A DNA stretch of 10,936 nucleotides from Clostridia bacterium (GTDB lineage: Bacteria > Bacillota_A > Clostridia > Oscillospirales > Acutalibacteraceae). Numbering within the stretch: position 1 is the first letter of the stretch; each line of letters starts with the position of its first letter. Both the position numbers and the translations under genes were made by a program. Of this stretch, positions 6,559 through 10,936 are shown one piece after another. The DNA lies in contig RZYX01000058.1 of NCBI GenBank assembly GCA_009930155.1, forward strand, positions 1 to 10,936, written 5' to 3'. The notes under the pieces were generated by a model, which made no database searches, had not been told where the DNA came from, and saw only the letters and a list, made by a program, of their open reading frames with translations.

Positions 6559-6587
6559 AATTTATTATAAGCTATAGCTTTTGTCAA
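6559..6587 (-). promoter_or_regulatory. possible promoter of the VIT gene, with an internal palindrome
   Basis: On the minus strand TTGACA (6587-6582) is followed 17 bases later by a weak -10 TAAATT (6564-6559). A better TATAAT (6569-6564) lies only 12 bases away, too close for standard spacing. A perfect 12-bp palindrome, AAGCTATAGCTT (6570-6581), fills the gap and could be an operator. The position of the -10 is uncertain. Confidence 0.4.
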
Positions 6588-6621
6588 ACTAATACTGAAT
6601 ATTGCTTTTATATGTTGCCTG

Positions 6622-7320
6622 CTAATTTAAAGATGAATCTTTTTGTGCAGAAGACTTGTTTATTAATTTCTTATAAATAAATGCAGAGATGATAGCAATA
6701 AAGATGTTGCATAAAAATGAGATTATAAATGCTGGTGATGTAGGGTCTGTTATAGTTGAACCAATAAAGGTAATAGCTATAATGCGAGATGAAAATCCCA
6801 AAACTCCGCCTAAAACATATCGGGTATAGCTTATTCCAACAGAGCCCATATAAAGGCTTACAACATCACTTGGAAGTATTCCTATTACTCTGGCAATATA
6901 AGAAAAAAAGAAGTCATTATTTTTTTGAATTGATGATAAAACACTTAGCTTTTTATATTTATTTATAAGATTATCTGCAAACTCACTGTCATAGTATCTT
7001 CCAATCCAGTAGGGAGTGCTTATGCAAATAGCAACACCTATTGTGTTTACGATTATTGCAGTAGGTATATTAAAAATGTTACCACTTACAATCATCAACA
7101 GAGAAATAGGGAAAACAAAAGAAAGGCTTTTTAAAGCATACATAATAAGTAAAAATAAAATAGCCAGCGGTATGTTTTGGGGCACATAATTAAGAAGTTG
7201 TTCAACAGTAAGATTCTCTTTAAAAGAGCTTAGCAAAATAGCAATTATTATAATTACCACAAAAGGAAAATAGCGGAAAAACACCTTTAAATATTTTCCT
7301 TTGTTAAGATCGTTTTTCAT
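6622..7320 (-). CDS. VTT-domain (TVP38/TMEM64, DedA-like) membrane protein
   Basis: A 232-residue integral membrane protein with about six hydrophobic segments: about 17-30, 52-76, 84-106, a re-entrant-like stretch around 141-160, about 165-185 and 195-216. It matches the VTT (SNARE-associated/DedA superfamily) pattern, with FPISLLMIVSGNIF and GVAICISTPYWIGRYYDSEF in the first half and the characteristic RVIGILPSDVVSLYMGSVGI stretch with its G-x-x-P-x-D core. Superfamily members are implicated in lipid flipping or scrambling and envelope homeostasis; the exact substrate of this branch is not known to me. The C-terminal tail is basic and polar. The start has GGAGG (7327-7331), 6 bases upstream. 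It points the same way as the VIT gene, about 100 bases upstream of it, but that gene seems to have its own promoter. It is divergent from the ArsC-like gene. Confidence 0.85.
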   Translation of the reverse strand: MKNDLNKGKYLKVFFRYFPFVVIIIIAILLSSFKENLTVEQLLNYVPQNIPLAILFLLIMYALKSLSFVFPISLLMIVSGNIFNIPTAIIVNTIGVAICISTPYWIGRYYDSEFADNLINKYKKLSVLSSIQKNNDFFFSYIARVIGILPSDVVSLYMGSVGISYTRYVLGGVLGFSSRIIAITFIGSTITDPTSPAFIISFLCNIFIAIISAFIYKKLINKSSAQKDSSLN

Positions 7321-7358
7321 AAAAAACCTCCGTCGGTAATGTTTTTTTAAAAATTAAT

Positions 7359-7386
7359 ATCTTATCTATTATATTACATTAGTCAA
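7359..7386 (-). promoter_or_regulatory. possible promoter of the VTT gene
   Basis: On the minus strand TTGACT (7386-7381) and TAAGAT (7364-7359) are 16 bases apart. The -35 is one base off consensus and the -10 two off. The distance to the start codon is reasonable. This call rests only on pattern. Confidence 0.4.
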
Positions 7387-7421
7387 TAGACTTATTTTTA
7401 TAACTATTATAACATGAAAAG

Positions 7422-7464
7422 ACAGTACACTTAAGTTTTTTATACAAAGCTTTAAGTGTACTGT
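7422..7464. repeat. perfect 13-bp inverted repeat (hairpin A)
   Basis: ACAGTACACTTAA (7422-7434) and TTAAGTGTACTGT (7452-7464) are exact reverse complements with a 17-base spacer. An extra G-U pair could extend the stem. It sits upstream of both divergent genes. The weak ATTTTA tail makes it a poor plus-strand terminator. It could be an operator, a relic terminator or a mobile-element remnant. Confidence 0.7.
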
Positions 7465-7470
7465 ATTTTA

Positions 7471-7496
7471 AAAGTTATTTTATTAAAAATAACTTT
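7471..7496. repeat. perfect 11-bp inverted repeat (hairpin B)
   Basis: AAAGTTATTTT (7471-7481) and AAAATAACTTT (7486-7496) are exact reverse complements with a 4-base loop. It begins 6 bases after hairpin A. Its right arm overlaps the first bases of the probable -35 box of the ArsC-like gene, a position that suits a repressor site. Confidence 0.7.
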
Positions 7497-7523
7497 GTAT
7501 ATACTTTTACAAAATGATATAAT
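7495..7523 (+). promoter_or_regulatory. probable promoter of the ArsC-like/metallopeptidase operon
   Basis: A perfect -10 TATAAT (7518-7523) lies 17 bases after a weak -35, TTGTAT (7495-7500). The predicted leader is about 150 bases. Confidence 0.5.
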
Positions 7524-7677
7524 AACCGTAATAATACTGCTTTATGTTTCAATGCTTTTTTATTTATGTGATATAACAATCATATTTTTATTATATAAAG
7601 CTTTAAATGGTAATGTGTTTAATGGCAAAATAATAATTGAGGCAAGTTCAATTATAATAACAAATGGAGTGATTTAT

Positions 7678-8034
7678 ATGAAAGTCTTGTTTATAGAATA
7701 TCCCAAGTGCTCAACTTGCCAAAAGGCAAAAAAGTGGCTTGATGAACATGGCGTTGAGTATGATGATAGACATATAAAGGAGCAAAGACCAACAAGACAG
7801 GAACTTGAAAAATGGTATGGAATGAGCGGGTTTTTGCTTAAACGCTTTTTTAACACAAGCGGAGTTTTATATAAACAATTGGGATTAAAAGATAAACTGC
7901 CACAAATGAGCGAAGAACAGCAACTAGATTTGCTTGCAACAGATGGAATGATTGTTAAGCGTCCGCTCATTATTGCGGATGATTTTGTGCTTGTAGGATT
8001 TAAAGAAAAAGATTGGGAACAAAAACTGTTATGA
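7678..8034 (+). CDS. ArsC/Spx-family thioredoxin-fold protein
   Basis: A 118-residue protein beginning MKVLFIEYPKCSTCQKAKKW, with a C11-S-T-C14 redox motif at the N-terminus of the first helix. It also has the family features RPTRQEL (37-43) and the late DGMIVKRPLI segment (89-98) with K94-R95. This is the ArsC-related/YffB/Spx fold. Relatives are glutathione- or thiol-dependent reductases (arsenate reductase-like) or, in Spx, RNA-polymerase-binding redox regulators. The short length and RPL motif fit the uncharacterised ArsC-like group better than true arsenate reductase; I cannot separate these further. The reading frame is open from 7456, but ATG 7678 is preferred because it has GGAG (7666-7669), 8 bases upstream, and starts the conserved fold. 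Its stop overlaps the next start by four bases (ATGA). Confidence 0.85.
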   Translation: MKVLFIEYPKCSTCQKAKKWLDEHGVEYDDRHIKEQRPTRQELEKWYGMSGFLLKRFFNTSGVLYKQLGLKDKLPQMSEEQQLDLLATDGMIVKRPLIIADDFVLVGFKEKDWEQKLL

Positions 8035-8549
8035 AATATGAATATACTTTAAAGCGTTCAAAAAGAAAATCGCTTGCACTGGAAATATCATGTAACTCTG
8101 AAATTATTGTGCGTTCACCAATGCGCCTTTCACAGAGGAAAATTGATAATTTTGTAAAGAAGCATGAGCAGTGGATAGAAATACACCTAGAAAAGCAAAG
8201 CAAGAGGCAGTGTGCAAAGGAACTTACAACACAGCAAATAGAAGAGCTGAAAAAGCAGGCGAGGGAAGTGATACCCCAAAAAGTGGAGTATTATAGCAAC
8301 CTTATGGAGCTTTATCCAACAGGAGTTAAAATAACCTCGGCTCAAAGGCGCTTTGGCAGTTGTAATGGTAAAAATAGCATATGTTTTTCCTATCGCTTAA
8401 TGCAGTATCCCAGTGAGGCTATAGATTATGTTGTGGTGCACGAACTTGCACACATAAAGCATAAAGACCATAGCAAAAATTTTTATTCACTTATTGCACA
8501 ATATATGCCCGACTACAAAGCAAGGGATGCAATTTTAAAGAATATGTAA
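8031..8549 (+). CDS. DUF45 (YgjP-like) zinc metallopeptidase-fold protein
   Basis: A 172-residue protein. The zinc site is H137-E-L-A-H141 followed by H147 in the KDHSKNFY segment. Ahead of it is the family's R-W/F-GSC motif (RFGSC, 107-111) and an N-terminal strand-rich part (RSKRKSLALEI). This is the YgjP/WLM-like metallopeptidase group (DUF45, M48-like), whose physiological substrate is not established. The start ATG overlaps the stop of the ArsC-like gene (ATGA, 8031-8034) and has only a weak GGGA about 11 bases upstream, so translation is probably coupled. An ATG at 8013 in the same frame lies inside the upstream gene and is less likely. No clear terminator follows; the next gene appears to have its own promoter. 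Confidence 0.87.
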   Translation: MKYEYTLKRSKRKSLALEISCNSEIIVRSPMRLSQRKIDNFVKKHEQWIEIHLEKQSKRQCAKELTTQQIEELKKQAREVIPQKVEYYSNLMELYPTGVKITSAQRRFGSCNGKNSICFSYRLMQYPSEAIDYVVVHELAHIKHKDHSKNFYSLIAQYMPDYKARDAILKNM

Positions 8550-8572
8550 AAAGTTTTTTAAAGTAAAATAAA

Positions 8573-8601
8573 TAGACGAAATATAAAAATTTATTTATAA
8601 T
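8573..8601 (+). promoter_or_regulatory. probable promoter of the BusR-like regulator gene
   Basis: TAGACG (8573-8578) and a perfect TATAAT (8596-8601) are 17 bases apart, giving a start near 8608 and a leader of only about 22 bases. No GTAAC/GTTAC pair like that of the opuC operator is seen here, so autoregulation is not evident. Confidence 0.55.
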
Positions 8602-8629
8602 AAATTGACTTGGAGGAAGGCAAAGGCAT

Positions 8630-9271
8630 ATGCAAGACAATATAAAAAACAAAATATCAATACCACGATATCAACAAATTGCAATTGAAATTGCATCAAG
8701 AATTGCAAGTGAAGAATATAAAGTGGGCGAAAAAATATATGCTCGTTCTTCTTTAGCTAGTCAATATGGAGTTTCAGCAGAAACAGCGAGAAGAGCTATT
8801 TGTGTATTGTCTGATTTAGATATTGTTACTTCTGAAAAAGGCAGTGGTGTTACTATTAAATCCCACGAGAATGCTGTAAATTTTATTAAACAATATAATA
8901 AACGTAAAACGATAGACACAATCAAGTCTAATATGTTATTGAGTTTTCAGCGTCAAAAGAATGAGATGGAAAACTTAAACGGTTGTCTTTCCGAGCTTCT
9001 TGAGGCTACAGAGCATTTTAGATCACTTAATCCGTTTATGCCATTTCAGATTAATATAACAAAAGATACGGAGTATATAAACTGCACGATTGCTGAGCTC
9101 CAGTTTTGGCAACATACAGGTGCAACAGTAATAGCAATTAAAAGAGAAGGCTCATTGGTAGTTTCTCCTGGACCTTATTTTGTTCTTTTAGAAAATGATA
9201 TTTTGTATTTTATTACACAAGATGATTCAATGCAGAGAGTTAAAAATTTTATATATCCACAAGAATATTAG
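8630..9271 (+). CDS. busR: BusR-like GntR/RCK_C transcriptional regulator (c-di-AMP responsive)
   Basis: A 213-residue protein. Residues about 12-78 are a GntR-type winged helix (PRYQQIAIEIASRI, then YGVSAETARRAICVLSDL and the wing EKGSGVTIK). Residues about 82-130 are heptad-rich and likely a coiled coil. Residues about 139-209 are an RCK_C/TrkA-C domain (IAELQFWQHTGATVIAIKRE, then a PGPYFVLLENDILYFI end). This exact order defines BusR of Streptococcus and Lactococcus, a tetramer that binds c-di-AMP through RCK_C and represses the glycine-betaine transporter genes. The start has GGAGGAAGG (8612-8620), 9 bases upstream. It is followed by its own terminator and then by an OpuC-type transporter with a BusR-like operator, which supports the functional call. 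Ligand binding is inferred from the family and is not visible in the sequence. Confidence 0.85.
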   Translation: MQDNIKNKISIPRYQQIAIEIASRIASEEYKVGEKIYARSSLASQYGVSAETARRAICVLSDLDIVTSEKGSGVTIKSHENAVNFIKQYNKRKTIDTIKSNMLLSFQRQKNEMENLNGCLSELLEATEHFRSLNPFMPFQINITKDTEYINCTIAELQFWQHTGATVIAIKREGSLVVSPGPYFVLLENDILYFITQDDSMQRVKNFIYPQEY

Positions 9272-9277
9272 TCTAAG

Positions 9278-9319
9278 TGCTAACCAATACTTTTTATAGT
9301 GTTGATTAGCATTTTTTTT
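9278..9319 (+). terminator. terminator of the busR-like gene
   Basis: TGCTAACCAATACT (9278-9291) pairs with AGTGTTGATTAGCA (9298-9311) with one C-A mismatch and one G-U pair around a 6-base loop, followed by eight T. It starts 7 bases after the stop. The transporter genes downstream are therefore mainly expressed from their own promoter. Confidence 0.85.
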
Positions 9320-9326
9320 AGGCAAT

Positions 9327-9355
9327 TTGACAAAGTAACAACTTATAAGTATAAT
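9327..9355 (+). promoter_or_regulatory. sigma-A promoter of the opuC operon
   Basis: TTGACA (9327-9332) and TATAAT (9350-9355) are perfect and 17 bases apart. The start is expected near 9362, so the transcript would begin inside the right arm of the surrounding inverted repeat. The repeat thus acts as DNA and not as an RNA hairpin. Confidence 0.88.
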
Positions 9356-9369
9356 TAAGTTGTTACTTT
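9332..9369. promoter_or_regulatory. BusR-type bipartite operator
   Basis: The perfect 13-bp arms AAAGTAACAACTT (9332-9344) and AAGTTGTTACTTT (9357-9369) are separated by 12 bases. They bracket the -10 box of the opuC promoter: the left arm fills the -35/-10 spacer and the right arm covers the start site. The GTAAC (9335-9339) and GTTAC (9362-9366) half sites are exactly 22 bases apart, the spacing reported for the BusR motif in Streptococcus agalactiae. Binding here would block RNA polymerase. Confidence 0.8.
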
Positions 9370-9384
9370 ATAAGGAGGACAAAT

Positions 9385-10521
9385 ATGATTCGTTTCGAAA
9401 ATATATCAAAATCTTTTAAAACAAAAGAAGTACTTAAAGATGTTAGTTTCACTGTTGGGGAAGGAAAGTTAGTTGCAATCATTGGCGAGAGTGGATGTGG
9501 AAAAACTACTCTACTTAAAATGATAAACTGCTTAATCAGACCCAAAAGAGGAACTATTTATATTAAAGGGGAAAATATCCAAAGCCTTGATGTTATTGAA
9601 CTAAGAAGGAAAATGGGTTATGTTATTCAGCAAACTGGTCTTTTCCCTCATATGACAGTTAGAGAAAACATTGAGATTATCCCTAAAGTACAAAAAAAAG
9701 ATGCAAATTTAATAATCGAGAATACACTTAATCTAATGGAAATGGTTGGACTTGACAGTAAAGAGTTTTTAGACAGGTATCCAACAGAACTAAGTGGAGG
9801 TCAACAGCAAAGAGTTGGTGTTGCCCGTGCTTTTGCAACTGATCCTGAAATTATATTAATGGATGAACCTTTTTCAGCACTGGACCCAATGACAAGAGCT
9901 GATTTGCAAGATGAATTGGTTGAATTGCAGTCTAAATTAAAAAAGACAATTGTCTTTGTAACACATGATATGGATGAGGCTATTAAAATTGCAGATATGA
10001 TTTGTATTATGAAGGACGGAAAAATACTGCAATATGATACACCAGAAAATATACTAAAAAATCCATATGATGAATATGTTTCTAGTTTTGTTGGAGCTGA
10101 GAGGATATGGTCATCACCTGAATTTATAAAAGTATCAGATATTATGATTGAAAAGCCAGTTACAGCATCAAAAGACCTTTCAGTTTTAAAATGTATGGAT
10201 AAGATGAGGCAATATAAAGTAGATAGTTTGATTATTGTTGAAAAAAATACCCGCCAAATGCAAGGTATTGTTAAGGCGAGCAAACTTAGAAATGTTGAGG
10301 ACAAATCACAAGCTTCTTATGGCTTTATGCAAAGTGAATTTCCAACACTTTCGCCGGACGATACAATTTTAGATGCTCTAAAAATAGTTAATGAAAAATC
10401 AACATCTACGGTACCGGTTGTTGATGAAAACAATCGATTAAAGGGCCTGATAACACGCAGTAGTTTGGTTACAACACTTAGCGAGCAATACTTTGACTTT
10501 GAGGAGGATGATATAGTATGA
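9385..10521 (+). CDS. opuCA: OpuCA-type osmolyte ABC transporter ATPase with CBS domains
   Basis: A 378-residue cytoplasmic ATPase subunit for uptake of quaternary ammonium osmolytes (glycine betaine, carnitine or choline). The nucleotide-binding domain has Walker A GESGCGKTT (34-42), signature LSGGQQQR (136-143), Walker B IILMDEP (156-162) and H-loop VTHD (192-195). The C-terminal part (about 245-370) carries two CBS repeats (VSDIMIEKPVTASKDLSVLK and the LSPDDTILDALKIVNEKSTS segment), followed by an acidic tail FDFEEDDIV. In Listeria and Staphylococcus OpuCA the CBS pair binds c-di-AMP and lowers transport. The start has AAGGAGG (9372-9378), 6 bases upstream and just after the operator. The stop overlaps the permease start by four bases (ATGA). 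The exact substrate cannot be told without the binding protein. Confidence 0.92.
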   Translation: MIRFENISKSFKTKEVLKDVSFTVGEGKLVAIIGESGCGKTTLLKMINCLIRPKRGTIYIKGENIQSLDVIELRRKMGYVIQQTGLFPHMTVRENIEIIPKVQKKDANLIIENTLNLMEMVGLDSKEFLDRYPTELSGGQQQRVGVARAFATDPEIILMDEPFSALDPMTRADLQDELVELQSKLKKTIVFVTHDMDEAIKIADMICIMKDGKILQYDTPENILKNPYDEYVSSFVGAERIWSSPEFIKVSDIMIEKPVTASKDLSVLKCMDKMRQYKVDSLIIVEKNTRQMQGIVKASKLRNVEDKSQASYGFMQSEFPTLSPDDTILDALKIVNEKSTSTVPVVDENNRLKGLITRSSLVTTLSEQYFDFEEDDIV

Positions 10522-10936
10522 ATTTTTTTAAATATGTTTCAGAAAACTATTTGCAAATTTTTAATCTCCTCATTGAGCATTTAAAATTAACGGCTATCTC
10601 GGTTGGGCTTGCTATTTTAATTGGTGTTCCATTAGGTATATTAATATCTTATTCTAAAAAGGCAAATAAGCCTGTTTTGGGATTTGCAAATATTGTACAA
10701 GCCATTCCAAGCCTTGCTTTGCTTGGCTTTATGATTCCACTTTTGGGCATTGGTAGAGTGCCTGCGATTGTAGCGGTTGTTTTATATTCATTGCTACCTA
10801 TAATAAAAAACACTTATACAGGTATAGATAATATCAATCCGCAAACATTAGAGGCGGCAAAAGGTATAGGTCTAACACCAGTTCAAATTTTGACAAAGGT
10901 TCAAATTCCATTGTCGTTGCCTGTTATTATGGCGGG
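10518..10936 (+). CDS. opuCB: OpuCB-type osmolyte ABC transporter permease, N-terminal part
   Basis: An incomplete gene: 139 full codons to the right edge, beginning MNFFKYVSENYLQIFNLLIE. Hydrophobic segments at about 24-45, 57-76 and 80-95 alternate with polar loops. The cytoplasmic EAA loop that docks on the ATPase is clear: E116-A-A-K-G-I-G, then ILTKVQIPLSLPVIMAG. This matches the BPD_transp_1 permeases of the OpuCB/OpuBB/ProW group. The start ATG overlaps the opuCA stop (ATGA), with GAGGAGG (10501-10507) 10 bases upstream inside opuCA, so translation is coupled. In many Clostridia this subunit is fused to a substrate-binding domain; the window ends too early to say. Confidence 0.9.
   Translation, partial: MNFFKYVSENYLQIFNLLIEHLKLTAISVGLAILIGVPLGILISYSKKANKPVLGFANIVQAIPSLALLGFMIPLLGIGRVPAIVAVVLYSLLPIIKNTYTGIDNINPQTLEAAKGIGLTPVQILTKVQIPLSLPVIMA

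Larger units (their letters stand above)
7321..7677. other. divergent intergenic region between the VTT and ArsC-like genes
   Basis: These 357 bases are very AT-rich. They hold the VTT ribosome binding site and probable promoter on the left, two perfect hairpins (7422-7464 and 7471-7496) in the middle, a probable rightward promoter (7495-7523), and about 150 bases of leader. One open frame runs from 7456 into the ArsC-like gene, but its translation there is a string of I, L, Y and F typical of AT-rich non-coding DNA, with no ribosome binding site. I see no small gene or RNA I recognise. Confidence 0.6.

Noticed and set aside
6555..6571. PerR/Fur-like box upstream of the VIT gene
   Set aside because: TTATAATAAATTATTAA resembles the PerR box, but the two halves are offset by one base and the symmetry is poor in such AT-rich DNA.
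7456..7677. Longer N-terminus for the ArsC-like protein
   Set aside because: The extra 74 residues are AT-driven hydrophobic sequence with no ribosome binding site and overlap the promoter and hairpin A; ATG 7678 has GGAG and begins the conserved fold.
8013..8030. Upstream ATG for the DUF45 protein
   Set aside because: It adds only six residues, lies inside the ArsC-like gene without a good ribosome binding site, and the ATGA overlap at 8031 is the usual coupling arrangement.
1..10936. CRISPR array, tRNA, rRNA, insertion sequence or prophage genes
   Set aside because: No regularly spaced direct repeats, no tRNA cloverleaf, and no transposase, integrase or phage-type reading frame was seen on either strand.

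Overview
The window looks like a chromosomal stretch from a low-GC, endospore-forming Firmicute of the class Clostridia. It is AT-rich, has strong AGGAGG-type ribosome binding sites and consensus sigma-A promoters (TTGACA/TATAAT), carries two T-box leaders, and begins with the C-terminal end of a spoIIID gene, a sporulation regulator. The species cannot be told from the sequence.

Layout. 1-147: end of spoIIID. 162-2781: sigma-A promoter, T-box leader, then an XRE-cupin regulator gene and an AMP-forming acyl-CoA ligase gene. 2782-2994: convergent terminator zone. 5619 down to 2995 (minus strand): a second promoter and T-box leader driving one long gene in which the same XRE-cupin module is fused to the same kind of ligase. 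6518-5634 and 7320-6622 (minus strand): a ferritin-like/VIT membrane metal transporter and a VTT-domain (TVP38/DedA-like) membrane protein. 7321-7677: divergent intergenic region with two perfect hairpins. 7678-8549: an ArsC/Spx-like thioredoxin-fold protein translationally coupled to a DUF45 (YgjP-like) metallopeptidase. 8630 to the right edge: a GntR/RCK_C regulator of the BusR type, then an OpuC-type osmolyte ABC transporter (ATPase with CBS domains, and the start of the permease), with a 13-bp inverted repeat overlapping the transporter promoter.

Main points. First, two paralogous regulator/ligase loci face each other, each behind its own T-box. Aligning both Stem I regions with the register of a T-box I remember (Oceanobacillus glyQ) puts GTC (Val) in the specifier position of the first and ATC (Ile) in the second. 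I infer, without direct proof, that these ligases activate branched short-chain acids (isobutyrate, 2-methylbutyrate) for reductive synthesis of valine and isoleucine, switched on when the matching tRNA is uncharged. The split and fused forms differ by a single in-frame TAA, and parts of the two ligase genes are almost identical at the nucleotide level, which suggests gene conversion. Second, the osmolyte locus shows the BusR/c-di-AMP layout, including an operator whose 5-bp half sites are exactly 22 bp apart.
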